Source: Talinum fruticosum
Lineage: Eukaryota; Streptophyta; Magnoliopsida; Caryophyllales; Talinaceae
Direction of reading: 5' to 3'
Length of the DNA stretch: 64,000 nucleotides
Assembly: GCA_021018815.1 (NCBI GenBank)
Contig: JAITYX010000003.1
Coordinates: 12,729,501 to 12,793,500, forward strand
Positions within the stretch are counted from its first letter, which is position 1. Each line of letters begins with the position of its first letter. Position numbers and translations under genes: made by a program. This document shows, in pieces, positions 24,325 to 36,665 of this stretch. The notes below the pieces were generated by a model. It saw only the letters and a program-made list of their open reading frames with translations. It was not told where the DNA came from and did no database searches.

Positions 24325-27190
24325 ATGACAAAAAGAGGTTCTCACCCTGACTTTCTTGGCTCTGCTACAAAGAAGCCCCACACAAAAAGCCAAGAAGGCC
24401 CTTCCAATTCTAAACCTATTGTCACCCAACATCTTGCGCTGGATGATAAGTTCATTCCAACCACAAAATTTTCGTGGTTGCCTCACATCCAATCAATAGG
24501 GGTGTATAATTTTCTTTGTTTCAGTGAGTTCAAATACCCTGAACTCGTATCTAAGTTTTACACTCATTGATGTGTAGTGGCGGAAGCAAAGAAAAGAAGA
24601 GAAAACCGCAAGAAGCACAACCGGCCGTAATGCAGCCTGCGTGCGCAATCTTGGCAGATTGGGGAAATGGAGGGGCAAAGGTTCTTGGATTTAGCTAAAA
24701 ATTGGTGGGAAGGAAGGTAACAGATGAAGGTTGATTGTGGTAAAATTTGGGAAATTTTGGAGTTGGGGAAGACCTTGATCTGCACGCCTGAAATGAGCAG
24801 ACACTGGACTGGATGTTCAGCTGACACCTTCTGTTTGGATCAATGGTGAAGGACAGAGGGTTTCTTGGATGGAGCTGAAAATTGGAGGAATGGTAGTAGA
24901 TGGACTGGAAGGATTATGGTTAAAATTTGGAGTGAAATGGCTAGGTAGATTGTGAGATATGAGGCGGCAAAGTGAAGGGATAGAACCTTGACTCGAGGCT
25001 CTGATACAGAGCAACACCACCGAGTGAATCAAGGGGCGCTCCTAAGTGGTCCGGATACAGCAACACCACCGGGACTCAAGAGACTCAAAGAACACCACCG
25101 TGATGCCAAGCACGGATACAGCTTTGAGGATTCAAAAACGAGCTATCCAATCTCAAGAGTTTAAACTCAAATATATTCATCAAAGGTGTATTACAATGAA
25201 GCACATGAGCTGAATTTATAATGCCTTGCTTTGGCATTTACATAACAGAATGCAAGCTGAAAGCATAATAGAATTCAAGCTGAAAATAATGCAAAAACAA
25301 AATGCTAACTAACAATATTCCTTTCCCTCCCTCCAAGCCAAGCTAGGGTGAATTCTAGCCAAGTATTCCAAAATTGGGAACATGTGGCTATGGCTTGTTT
25401 TCCCCTTCTCCAAGCTCCTTGATTCTTGATGCTTCTAGAATTCTTTTGTCATCATCTTCCTTTGTTGTCCACCATTCGGCTAAGGTCTCCCCTTAGTAAA
25501 TATGGACCGACCATAATAAGCACCAACTTATTTATGTACCTTGAGCATAACATAGCAACATTTCCGCCTTGACTAGAACAAACCTTCTTGCTTAACCATG
25601 GAGATTTTAGGTGGCTACTTTCACTAACCTTCTCAACTAAATTGGTAATTACTTATTTATGAACAAAATCATAAGAACTTAATAATCCGGACTCATCATC
25701 CTCCGGGATCCATTAGCATCATGCGCTTGTTCTTTGAGCTTTTCGCTTTGGTCATAAAATAAGCAACCATTTTCGGTTGACCATTAAGCAAACAAAGATT
25801 CTCAACATGAATATTATTCAGCTCAAAACAGAAGGCTGCCCACTCTCCATCACTCATCTCACCAACTCGAAGGTGTTCTAACCTCCGGGGTTCGAACATC
25901 ACGGCTCGCATAAACACCTCTCTTCTCCATCGTCCTGTTCAAGGTCTCTTCTCTCTTCTTGAACAGCAATCCAATTCCTTTCACTGAGTTCGCTGGCGAC
26001 TTCTTTGAAAAGTATGCCAAAGAATTCCCCGGGTCACGCAAAAATTTTTCCGTGACTCAGCTCGAGGTCGAAGCACGTCTTCCGTGCTTCTTGTTGATGA
26101 GAACCTTCTTCTCTTAGCACTCCAACAAAGAGAATCCCAACTCCAAACACCTCAAAGCTCTCTTTGACATTCTCGAGGGATACGAAGTAGACCTCTTTCC
26201 CTCCATCATTGAGCAAATGGCAGCTGTGCTAGCTAACTCCAAAACAAGAAGAACACCCCTCTTCCTTTCGGTGCTCTTCTCACCCTTGTTTTCAAACAAT
26301 TCAAAGTTCCTCTTCCCTCGGATCCAAACGCTGTTTTTGAGGCCGCTATTGTTGTCGGCAAAAGGAGCTTCGGGTACGGGTACTAGGAAACCGAACCTGG
26401 TATCCGGGTACATAGCTCGGAGCCGAGGCCCTCTCGGACTCATAAAGATGCCCCCTTTCTCTTCCGCCCCACCTGGTGGTGCTTCCACCTCGAGTGCTTC
26501 TAAGTCTCTTACTTCCATTTTGTCCTCCGCCTTCATGGACAAAATCAGCTCTGTGTCCTTGGAATTCAAGGACATACTCCGGTCATTTAAGATCTGTCTA
26601 TCGCCTATGACCATAAACCGTAAAACCGCCCAGCCTCAAATCCGAGAGCAAGCAGAACCTCGCTCATTGAGATGAAGGCCCCGGTGAAGGAGCAGAGGGA
26701 GCTGATAGAGCTTCTCCAGGAGAGACGGTCCAAGGCAGCTCGAGACCAAGGCAACTCGGACACATCCGAACAGTCCTCGAGCCCGGCCAAGACTTCCTCG
26801 GATAGAGGCGAGGAGGAAGAAGAAGATCAAGAAGAAGCAGAGCCGAGGAGCCTGCGGCCGAGGCAGCTCCTCTCGGCCAAGGGGAGAAACAAAAGGAAGA
26901 ACAAGGAACAATAGCCGAGGGTACAAGTGCTCCTAAAGCCTAACCGGAAGTGCTCGACTCGCATGACGCAGTCCGAGTGGGTTAGAAGACCTTGTTGCTC
27001 AAGGACAATCGGCAGTGGGTTAGCTCGAGCAGTCCCTCCAGCTGCCGAGATACAAGAGGAAGAACCTCTGGATCCCCTCGTTCGGGTCGCCCACTCAAAA
27101 CCGAGCCTATGCCAGAGATCCCTGTCCTCCCTATGCCGCGCTCAAGTACATCGTCAAGATCCTATCAGCGCCGGCGCTCCGCTCGTCCTT
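24325..27190 (+). pseudogene. SIRE-like third ORF (env-like / plant transposon-associated), degenerate
   Basis: Starts at the ATG at 24325 (MTKRGSHPDFLGS), with YPELVSKFYTH before a TRG solo LTR (24568-25852) interrupts it. It resumes as LTN and, after frameshifts, as FAGDFFEKYAKEFPG and FGALLTLVFKQFKVPLPSDP around 25990-26320. A hydrophilic acidic C-terminal part (26670-26910) with E/D/K-rich, coiled-coil-like composition follows. I see no convincing signal peptide or fusion peptide, so the env-like label is positional. Multiple stops mean no product. Confidence 0.65.
24568..25852 (-). mobile_element. TRG solo LTR, minus (TSD CTCAT)
   Basis: 1285 bp, TGATGTGTAGTGG...CTCTCCATCA on the plus strand, flanked by CTCAT (24563-24567 and 25853-25857). 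It interrupts the env-like ORF. The sequence is very close to the LTR at 690-11824. The hairpin array is at 24986-25115. Confidence 0.95.
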
Positions 27191-27614
27191 CTTCTTCCAC
27201 TCCGACAACTCCATCCCCCTCTAAATTTTTTTCTTCTTTTATTTACATTTTTTTTTTCCGGACATCAAACTTGTATTTCTTATATTCTTCCCATTTTTTT
27301 TGTTTTTGCTGAAAGGCAACGGGGAGAATAATTAGAAAATTTGTTGTCTTGTCTAGGAGGAGTCTCTCTCTCTCACTCTGTACATATCTTTCAATTCAAT
27401 GAAATTATGCATTTTGTTCCAATTCTCTCGAGTACAATGATAAATGCAAGCATTTACGAGTTTCCATCTTATATGCTTTTCATCGAAAATTGCTGAGTAT
27501 CTATTTTGTTGCTTCATGTTCTGATACTTCAAGATGTTCTTATTTTCTCGTACAAGTATGTAAAAACAGACTTATATTACTAACAAAGTTTCTAAGTATG
27601 GAATGCGTTTCATC
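27191..27614 (+). other. 3' non-coding tail of the SIRE-like internal region
   Basis: T-rich and CT-repeat-containing sequence between the third ORF and the polypurine tract. No gene seen. Confidence 0.6.
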
Positions 27615-27626
27615 AAAAAGGGGAGA
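27615..27626 (+). other. Polypurine tract of the SIRE-like element
   Basis: AAAAAGGGGAGA one base before the LTR start TGAAGACTCGG at 27628, the expected plus-strand primer site. Confidence 0.88.
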
Positions 27627-27627
27627 T

Positions 27628-30421
27628 TGAAGACTCGGACTTTACATCTCACCTTTCTGAATTCTATCAAGGGAATCGGGTATAAGACTTTCTCACTTAT
27701 GAAGTTTTGATTCCAAGTCATTCCCTGTGTCTTAGAAACTTTTCTGAGTGATATGGTATTTTCTCTAAGTGTTATAGAAATTATCTCGTGCATTTATACA
27801 TGTGTCTCGTATGAATCGGAAAGCATATCTCGCACTTACCATGTCTCACTCGGTTCCGAGTCACTCAACACTCGGAAATATCGCATGATTCAAACACTAT
27901 CCTTTACGTGCTCGTAACTCCGACATTTTTAGTTTGAATTCATGCTCGGTCTCGATCAAGTTTATTTCCTATGATATTCTTTAGTTAACTTGATTCTCTT
28001 TTAAACCGACTCGAGATGGAATTTTGAGTATCATGAATATTAGACTCGGAAAATTCCATTCCTTTTCTCACCCGGATAATTAGTAACTTAATTATCTTAT
28101 TCACATCATTATCTCGTGTCTTGGACCAAAGTATTTTATACTTTGAGAACCAAATTGATTTACTTTTGTAGGTGATCCAAATGAGGCTATTCCAAATTTG
28201 AAATACAAAAATAACCGACTTCAAAATGTCAAATCACCAGCAGACAAGGATTTTTCCACCTCCGACCTAGCCTCGGACACCGTGTCGGGATTGCCTATTT
28301 CCGAAATGGAAATCTACAACACTAAGCTCAACGGTGGTTTCCACCTTACTTTTGAAGACACCGCCAGTGGTTTTAGGCACTTCCAAGGGAGTCAAGAGCC
28401 ATTGTCTAACGCTCATATTTCAACGGATATTTTCCGAGTGACTCGGAAAATCCTACACAACGGTCACAAAGGACTTCCAGTCGAAGATGGACACAATAGC
28501 TAAGCCGCTTGGTCATCTATAAATAGAAGCCAACTCTCAAGACTTGAAGATTGTCGAATCTATTGTTAATACACATACTTGATCAAAAGTCATTGTATTC
28601 ATTCTCAATCTTCTACTTACAACTCCGTGTAATTCATTATATTCCGAGTTGTAAGGTCTTTGATGGAAAGTGGACAGCCTTATGTTTTGAGCTGAATGAT
28701 ATTCATTTTGAGAAACCTTGTATGTTTGGGGTCCAACCGGAAATACTTGATTATTTCATGATTAAGGGTAAAAGCTTGCAGCACAACCGGATGGTGCTCA
28801 TGGACCCCGGAGGGTGACAATTCCAGAGCATGGAGTTTCATGATTTTGTTCATAAATAATTGGTTATTAATTTAGCCAAGAAGGATAGTTGAAGTTAGCC
28901 ACCAAAAACCTCCAAGGTAAAGCAAGTGTGCATGGTCAAGTCAAACCAAGGAACATTGCCATTTTATGCTTAAGTACATAAATAAGATGATGCTTGAATG
29001 AAGACGGTCCATATCTACATGAGGTAAACCTTGGTCGGTTAAGGAGCAACAAAGGAAAATGATGACAAGGCATTCTAGAAGCATCAAAGAATCAAGAAGC
29101 TTGAAGAAGGGGAAAACAAGCCTAGGCCACATGTTCCCAATTTTGAAATACTTGGCTAGGATTTACTCTAGCTTAGCTTGGAGGAGGGGAAAGAATCTAA
29201 TTAGTTTCATTTCCAATTTTTCATTATTTTCAGCATAGTTTCGGTTATGTAAAATGCCAAGGCAAGGCATTATATATTCAGCTCATATGCTTCATTGTAA
29301 AAACACCTTTTGATGAATATATTTGAGTTTATACTCTTGAGCTGGATTGCTCGTCTTTGAATCCTCAAAGCTGTATCCGTGCTTGGCATCACGGTGGTGT
29401 TCTTTGAGTCACTTAAGTCCCGGTGATGTTTCTGTATCCGGATCGCTTAGGTGCGCCCCTTGATTCACTCGGTGGTGTTCGTCGTATCCGAGCCCGGGTC
29501 AAGGTTCTATCCCTTCACTTTACCGCCCCATATCTCACAAACCACCCAGCCATTTCACTCCAAATTTTAACCACGATCCTTCCAGCAAGTCTACTTCCAT
29601 TCCTCCAATTTTCAGCTCCATCCAAGAAACCCTCCGTCCTCCACCCTTGATCCAAACAGAAGGTGTCAGCCGTACATCCAATCCAGCGCTGCTCATTTCA
29701 GGCGTGCAGATCAAGGTCTTACCCTTATCCAAAATTCACGAAACTTGGTCAAAATTAACCTCTACCAGTTACCTACCTGCCCACCAAATTTCAGCCAAGA
29801 CCAAGCACTTTTGCCCCTCCATTTCCCCGATCTCGCCAAGATTGCGCAAGCAGTGCCGCATTCTGCCGGTTGTGCTTCTCGCGGTTTCCACTTCTTTTCT
29901 TTGCTTCCGCCACTACACATCAGTCTTGTACTTAGTTACAAACATTCTTTTTCTTACTCTCTAAGTAAGGTCCCTTGACTGAGCTGTAAGGGTTAACTCA
30001 GCTCGCTTGTCCATAGCTATAAGGGTTATCTCAGCTAGGAAGTACTAGATCGGATAAGGGAATTTCTGAGTCTAGGAAAACTTGTAAGGAGTTGTCTAAG
30101 GGAGCAACTCAGGGTTGAGTCAATATAGTGGATTTGACTTCGTGCTTGGTTTAGCACGGTTTGTGGTTTTCTCGTCCTAGGAGGGTTTCCACGTACTTTA
30201 CGAGTTATTACTTTTCGAGTACATTCTAGACTCGGACGGTTTGCAGTCTCGTTTAATTTGTTTCTTCAATCATCTCTTATTTCGAGTTGGCTCATTTTCC
30301 GAGTTCATCTTTGACTCTCACTCTCCTTAGAGTCATATCTATTTCAAATCTCAAGCAAGTTTCATCATCACCCTATTCACCCCCTCTAGGGTGACTTAGC
30401 CTCTCTCTAAGCAAACCTTCA
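27628..30421 (+). mobile_element. SIRE-like 3' LTR, split by a TRG solo LTR
   Basis: TGAAGACTCGG...ACCTTCA with AAGTC directly outside (30422-30426), matching the AAGTC left of 15337. It is about 1.53 kb after removing the nested TRG LTR and its 5-bp repeat. It aligns end to end with 15337-16890. A TATA box lies near 28518. Confidence 0.9.
28661..29922 (+). mobile_element. TRG solo LTR (TSD GTCTT)
   Basis: 1262 bp, TGATGGAAAGTGG...CACTACACATCA, flanked by GTCTT (28656-28660 and 29923-29927). The paralogous empty site GTAAGGTCTTGTACTTAG is in the other SIRE LTR near 16365, which confirms the target duplication. Hairpin array at 29377-29504. Confidence 0.97.
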
Positions 30422-33400
30422 AAGTCCACGGTGCAAAAGAATAACAAGGTGCGTGCCATAGGCCAGGACAAAGAATAAAATGATCCAAGGATTGCTCAAC
30501 CTAAGAAAACCGCGAAACGGGTCGGGCCTAGCCGTGGCCGGCGCCAACCACATATGAATTGTGCGGGGTTTTATGATTGCTCATGTACCAATTGCGGTGG
30601 GAATCGAAGAACTCCAGAAAAACACCTATAAATATGATGGACGTGCGGCGCAAAAGAAATACCAATTGATGGAAAGTGGACAGCCCTTGATCATGGACCG
30701 AGGACAAGTTATCAAAAGAGATCAAACATGCATGGAAATCAGCCAAAGACACTTGAATTTTTTATTATCATTTTTGATCCCGGAGGATGGGAAGTCAAGA
30801 GTGTGTTCTTTTTATGATTGTTCATAAATAATTATTTACCTAAGAGTCAAGAAGGAGAGCCAAGAAGAATCAGCTAGCAAACCTAAAATCCTCCATGTTA
30901 GAGCAAGGTGCATTTTGGCCATGACAAAACGTAAAGTAAGGTGTCTTTGCACATAAATAATTTGTATTTGATTCTGGTCGGTCCAAGGTCAATTACAACA
31001 TGCCTAGGCGCCTAAGGGGAGCATCCAAAGCAGCCCACATGAAGAGCATTCTAGAAGAATTAAGGAGGCTTGGCAAAGAGGAAACAAACCATAGCCACAT
31101 GTTCCCTAACCATCAAATACTTGGCTGAAATTTCTCCTAGCTTAACTTGGAGGAGGGGAAAGAATCTTGGCTAATTTTGTTTTGATTTTGCTTTAATTTT
31201 TAGCTATGTTTCAGCTTTGTAAAATGCCAATGTTAGGCATTATAAATTCAGCTAGCATAGCTCTTGTAAAAACAACTTTTGATGAATATATGAATTTGAG
31301 CTTTGCTCTTGTGAGATGGATTTCTCAACCCTTTAAATCCTCATTGCTGTATCCGAGCCTTGGCAAGCTTGGTGGTGTCCTTTGAGTCTCTTAAGCCCCG
31401 GTGGTGTTTCACGTATCCGGACCGTTTAAGAGTGCCCCTTGATTCGACTTGGTGGTGTTTACGTATCCAAGCCGTAATCCGGGTTCTATCCAGCGACTTC
31501 CATCAACCATATATCCCAATCCACGAATCATCTCTTTCCCAAATTTCACACACTTCATCTTACATGAGTTGAGTCCATTCCCTCCAAATCTCAGCTCAAT
31601 CCAAGAAGAACTCCATCCCCAGCACCAAAAACAAACAAAGAACCTCATTCTGGACAACCACCCAGTGAGGCTTTCTGTTTGCGTTTGGCTCAAGGTGATC
31701 CCGACCTTGGATGCTGCCCACATTTTACCACAACCTTTCCCAACCAGTTAACTACCTCTCCACCAAATTTCGTCCAAAACCAAGACCATTTACCCCTCCT
31801 TTCACCCTTTTCCCGTAACCGCACCTGCAGGTCCTATTCAGCCAGCTTGGTTTTCTTGCGGTTTTGCTTCCTTTTGCTTCCGCCTCCCACTACACATCAC
31901 CAATCATCAAAACCTTCATTCAATCGCACCATATCTCCTTCTTACATTCAAAAATAAAATCATGAATAACATGACTGAGTTAACCCGATGGATGCATGAG
32001 ATGGGTAATATGGATAGGTAGGGGTTAACCAATTATGGGCTGAATGTATTATTCGAGCATTTGCCAGTGAAGATTTATTAGCCTTTCTTAAGGGCTGTTA
32101 TGGCCTACTAGGATTGTCACCACCAAGTCTTTAGGTTCGGGGATAAGGAACTATGCCCCTGCGTGAAGAATTCGATGCCATACTAAGCGGTTTTAGGCGA
32201 ACAAAACCGGCTATTCCCAAATCTTCGGAAAACCTCCACGAGAAATACAAATACTTATTGAAATTGAGTAATAAGAATCTAGGGTGGATTCTTATTGGGA
32301 ACCGAGTGACCTTGACCAATCCGATGAATCACTACTTGCGAGCATGTATGCCTATGTGGATCCCATTATCATCCCGAGAAGGCGAGCCATTATCACTTAC
32401 ATGATCGGTGGATTCCTCGCTAGTGGGGGCCACAAGGACTTGGCACCGAGTGGCTCTACTAAGCCTAGTGGAACAGCTTAGAGAATTATTGTTCCCTAAC
32501 ACCACTAATAGTAGTGAAATAATAATTGGCTTAGATCGAGTTGAAGCCAACGCCAAACAGAATTTCCGTGGTAGCCCCTCTTATTACAAGTAAGCATAAA
32601 ACAACAAACGGAAGCAAGCAAACAAGCGTAAACCAGTCAATCGGTGCTCGCTGGAGGCCGAGGAGCCTCCGGTTTACACCGAAAACTTAACTTTCGTTCT
32701 CGCCTCTTTTGTCGCTATTTATTATTATTCGATTTTACTCTGTTGGGCCTAAAAAGTTAGACTTTGACCATGCAGGACACTAATATTTGATTTTGTATCC
32801 GTGATGTGCGGATTTGGTTAATGGAACATCTATGGCTTATTGATACTCCTCCGAAGTTGGATACATACCTAGCGACTCATTTCTACCGCGAAAATGAAAA
32901 CCGGTGGTAGCCTATTACCTTGCCTCCCGATGGGAAGAGTATCTTAGAAATCACATTGAAGATCTCCTATGGTATGTTAAACACTCGGATGGTGTCCCAG
33001 TTTAAAGCGCATACTTCACAAGCACCTATACATACGTCTACAAGGCTTAGAGGAGAGCACGTATTACTTCCCTAGTCGTGGGTTGCGGTGAATGGGTAGA
33101 GAATAAGTAATACCTCTATGGATTGTATCCGGCCCACAACCTTTGACTTGTTCGAAGGCATGGTAGCTCCAAACGGACCAAGTCGTGGCTCGAATACTGG
33201 AAAGGTCTACCGAAACTACCGACTCCTATAGACTTAGTGACACCAAACGAAGTTACGAACACTCATTGTTTCACCCTATTATCTAAAGTGGATAATAGAA
33301 ATAGATCCCGAATGATAAAAGGCACCGAGACTCGGAGAGATGAATCCTGCATAAGTCGTCCCTACTGCTACCCCTCTCGCAAATTTGTGAAATAAACCCT

Positions 33401-33560
33401 CGGATGGCTTCACACACCCGTCGAAGAGAAACCAAAGCTAATGAAATCGAATAAAGGAGGGCCCGACGAATCCAATAAATAAAGGAACACACCCGAGACG
33501 AAGGAGTTGAGTTTAGCGATCCTAAGGGAAAGAAAGTAAAAATAGACTAGGGCTTAGACC
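30422..33560 (+). pseudogene. Tat/Ogre-like leader and upstream ORF1 fragment (second copy)
   Basis: Same sequence as 16891-18085 up to about 32845, then continuing further: IWLMEHLWLIDTPPKL near 32810, RPTTFDLFEG near 33130, then decay. It is interrupted by a TRG solo LTR at 30667-31899. A diverged third copy at 53940 keeps IWLAEHLGLVLAP, which supports a once-real ORF. I do not know the function; the position ahead of gag matches the extra ORF1 of Ogre/Tat elements. Confidence 0.65.
30667..31899 (+). mobile_element. TRG solo LTR, subtype with CTCCCACT end (TSD CCAAT)
   Basis: 1233 bp, TGATGGAAAGTGG...CTCCCACTACACATCA, flanked by CCAAT (30662-30666 and 31900-31904). The empty site AAATACCAATCATCAAAACC is present in the first copy near 17127-17147. 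Stem 1 of the hairpin array (31353-31482) is CCGAGC/GCTTGG here. Confidence 0.97.
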
Positions 33561-33967
33561 CTTAGGATAGAATAAAAGAAAGGAGGATAAGTTATGCCTC
33601 TTTAGAACAGTGTTTATTTTTATTTTACAAGTAGAATACTTGCAAATAGATTTCTCATATTAGTTATGTATTTAGATAAGTAGTAGGCTTACCTTTTATT
33701 GAATAAAAGTAAGTATTATGCTATACTTTCATATTTTTGTCGTTCACTTAGAGGTAAAAATGGATAAAGCTGGACCGCCTAATTAGACCAGTCCTAAAAA
33801 TAATAACGAGACTCCCTAATTGGGCCATCTAACAAATAAATGAACCAGGGAAAATCAAAATAAAAGGACAAAACCATGGCCCGGCCAGCCCACCATGGAC
33901 CGGGTGGTGGCCGGCGCCGCCTTGGCTCGGCTCGATTAGGGCTGGGCTCGGCCTACTACCTAGGAGC
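33561..33967. other. Spacer between Tat ORF1 and inverted Tat pol
   Basis: AT-rich in the left 300 bases, with a short GC-rich stretch (33870-33960) next to the end of the minus-strand integrase. It probably holds the 3' untranslated end of the minus Tat element. No LTR start is recognisable. Confidence 0.5.
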
Positions 33968-34487
33968 ATGCTAGGCGTAGTACTTCTTTAACCGATCTAG
34001 ATTGGTGTATTGGAAAATCTCTTCTCCAACTAAATCGGTTAATATTACTGCTCCGTCTAATAAAATCTGATTAAGTATGAATGGGCCTTGCCAATTGGGC
34101 TTAAACTTTCCTCTCGGGTCCTGAATTGGTGCTCTTATCTCTTTAAGGACCAAATCCCCAATTTATAAGTTTTGAGGCTCAACCTTCTTATCAAATGCCA
34201 TGGATATATGAGCTTGGTATATTTGGACATTATTTAAGGTGTTGAGGCACCTCTCATCTAATAATATTAACTCCTCATAACGTGCTTTAGCCCATTCACC
34301 TTACGGAATTTGACTCTCTACAATTATCCTTAACGAAGGAATGGAAATCTCAATTGGAAGAAGCTGCTTCATGCCATAAACTAGAGAACAAGGTGTTGCT
34401 CCCGTAGAGTCTCTAATAGAAGCTCTATAGCCCCACAAAGAAAAAGGCAATTTATCCGGCCAATCCTTAGAATTAACTACCATTTTC

Positions 34488-35234
34488 GGAAAAGTTTATG
34501 CTTCGGAAAAGTTGACTCCGGATCGACTTGGTATCTTCCTTGCTGTCATGTGGGAATGTTGGAACTCACGGAACCGATTTATATTCGGCGGGAAGGAGGG
34601 TAACCGATTAGGACTTGCAAGAAGAGCCGAGACATTTATCCTTAGCTATCGAACTATAAGGGAACTTGCGAGGCTGGTAGAGCGAGGAATCTAAGGGGAT
34701 TTGTTGGTCTCCGCCGGAGCCGGGTTTTCTTAAAGTCAACTTTGATCTCTGGGAAAATCGGATAGAATGGCGAGAGGGTGGGGATTCGTGGTCCAAGACA
34801 GCCTGGGGAGGTAGTTCTGGCTGGAGTTCACCAAAACCCGGGTTTTACGAAGCCGGATTGGAAGAGGTTGCATCTTTACCCTCCAACATCCTGCGAGCAA
34901 GGGGCTTCCAGCGAGTCATTCTTGAAGGTGACTCCCAGTCGCTCATTCGGAAGATTAAGAAGAAAGATGTCCCCAACTCTCTTATGGGTTTTTTCATTTC
35001 CGAAATTCTTGCTTTAAGCTTATCGTTTGATTTTATTTCTTGGAATTTTGTTCGTAGGGGTTGTAATTCGGTTGCTCATGCAATCGTTCACTTCCAGTCT
35101 ATCAATTTTGTGGAAAGGATATGGATGGAAGGAGGGCCAAATCTTGTCCATGATTTGGTAATGAACGATATGTGTATGTTTATGGAGGATCAATTAATAT
35201 AACACCCGTACTCGTTGAAGATCAAAAAACAAAA
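34488..35234 (+). mobile_element. 5'-truncated LINE with RNase H-like (RVT_3) domain
   Basis: 747 bp flanked by a perfect 13-bp target duplication AACTACCATTTTC (34475-34487 and 35235-35247). Plus-strand coding remnant: WECWNSRNRFIFGGKEG near 34550, then, in another frame at 34858-35202, GFQRVILEGDSQSLIRKIKK, WNFVRRGCNSVAHA and a terminal FMEDQLI with stop. This is the C-terminal RNase H type domain of plant L1-like elements. The 3' end is A-rich (GATCAAAAAACAAAA). Truncation and a frameshift make it dead. Confidence 0.92.
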
Positions 35235-35643
35235 AACTACCATTTTCTCCACTATCTTCCAAATATTCTTATTAGCGGCCTCAACTGCTCCATTGGTCTA
35301 AGGGCATGATGCTGAATTTTATACTTATCCAATAAATCCGCTACTTCTTAAAATAACTACCATGATCACTTATTAACTACCGGGCACCCCATAACGACAA
35401 ATGATATTCTAGGTGATGAATTTGGCTACCTGTTTCGACGTCAAAGTTGCATAGGAAGCTGCCTCTGCCCATTTGCTAAATTAGTCGATTGCTACTAATA
35501 CAAATTCATGACCACCTATTCCTTTAGGAGTCACCTTGCCGATAATGTCTATTCCCCAAACTAAAAATGGACATGGTGACGATAGCGTAGTAAGACATAA
35601 CAAGGGTTGGTGTTGTAGATTTGTATACACTTGACACTTATGG

Positions 35644-36665
35644 TGATGGAGAGTTGCTTGCTACATGGACTCCAAAACCTTGTGTCATCGTTACCATGGT
35701 ACAAAACGAAGCGCTAGCATGATAACCTACGGGTTAATGAACGTTTGTACAAAAATAATGCAAGCTAGTCGGTCCATATTTCTTTCTACAAATAAATCAA
35801 GCAAGAGAAGGAGCATTCTAGAAGCATACATCATGGTGGAGGAAGGTTGTTAGAATCTTGACAAAGGAGGAAGCAACCGTGGCCACATGTTCCTTAACCA
35901 TCAAATGCTTGGCTAGAATTCACCCTAGCTTGGCTTGGAGAAAGGGAAAGGAATATTGTTAGTTAACATTTTGTTTTTGCTTTATTTTCAGCCTGAATTC
36001 GGTTATGTAAGATGCCATGGCAAGGCATTATATATTCAGCTCATGTGCTTCATTGTAAATCACCTTTTTGATGAATATATATGAGTTTAAACTCTTGAGC
36101 TGGATTGCTCGTTTCTAAATTCTCAAAGCTGTATCCGTGCTTGGCATCACAGTGGTGTCCTTTGAGTCTCCCAAGTCCCGGTGGTGTTGCTGTATCCGGA
36201 TCGCTTAGGAGCGCCCCTTGATTCACTCGGTGGTGTTGCTGTATCCGAGCCCGAGTCAGGGTTCTATCCCTCACTTTGCCGCATCATATCTCACAATCTA
36301 CCCAGCCATTTCACTCCAAATTTTAACCACAATCCTTCCCGTCCATCTACTTCCATTCCTCCAATTTTCAGCTCCATCCAAGAACATCTCCATCCTCCAC
36401 ATCGAAACCAAACAAAGGGTGTCTGTCTGTACAGCCAGCCGGTTGCATCAACTTCAGGCTATCTGTTCAGGGAGTTTCCCTTATCCAAATTTAACGAAAC
36501 TTGGTCACGATCTTCCTTTACCAGTTACCTACTTCCCCACCAAATTTCAGCCAAGACCAAGCACTTTTGCCCCACCTTTCACCCGATCTCCCAAGACTGC
36601 ATTCTGCCCGGTTGTGTACCTTGCGGTTTTCTCTCCTTTTTCTTTGCTTCCGCCACTACACATCA
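35644..36665 (+). mobile_element. TRG solo LTR, internally shortened (TSD TATGG)
   Basis: 1022 bp, TGATGGAGAGTTGC...CACTACACATCA, flanked by TATGG (35639-35643 and 36666-36670). It is about 250 bp shorter than other copies, with the loss in the U3-side part. It sits inside the integrase zinc finger codons. Hairpin array at 36135-36260; stem 1 has one mismatch (CCGTG/CACAG). Confidence 0.95.
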
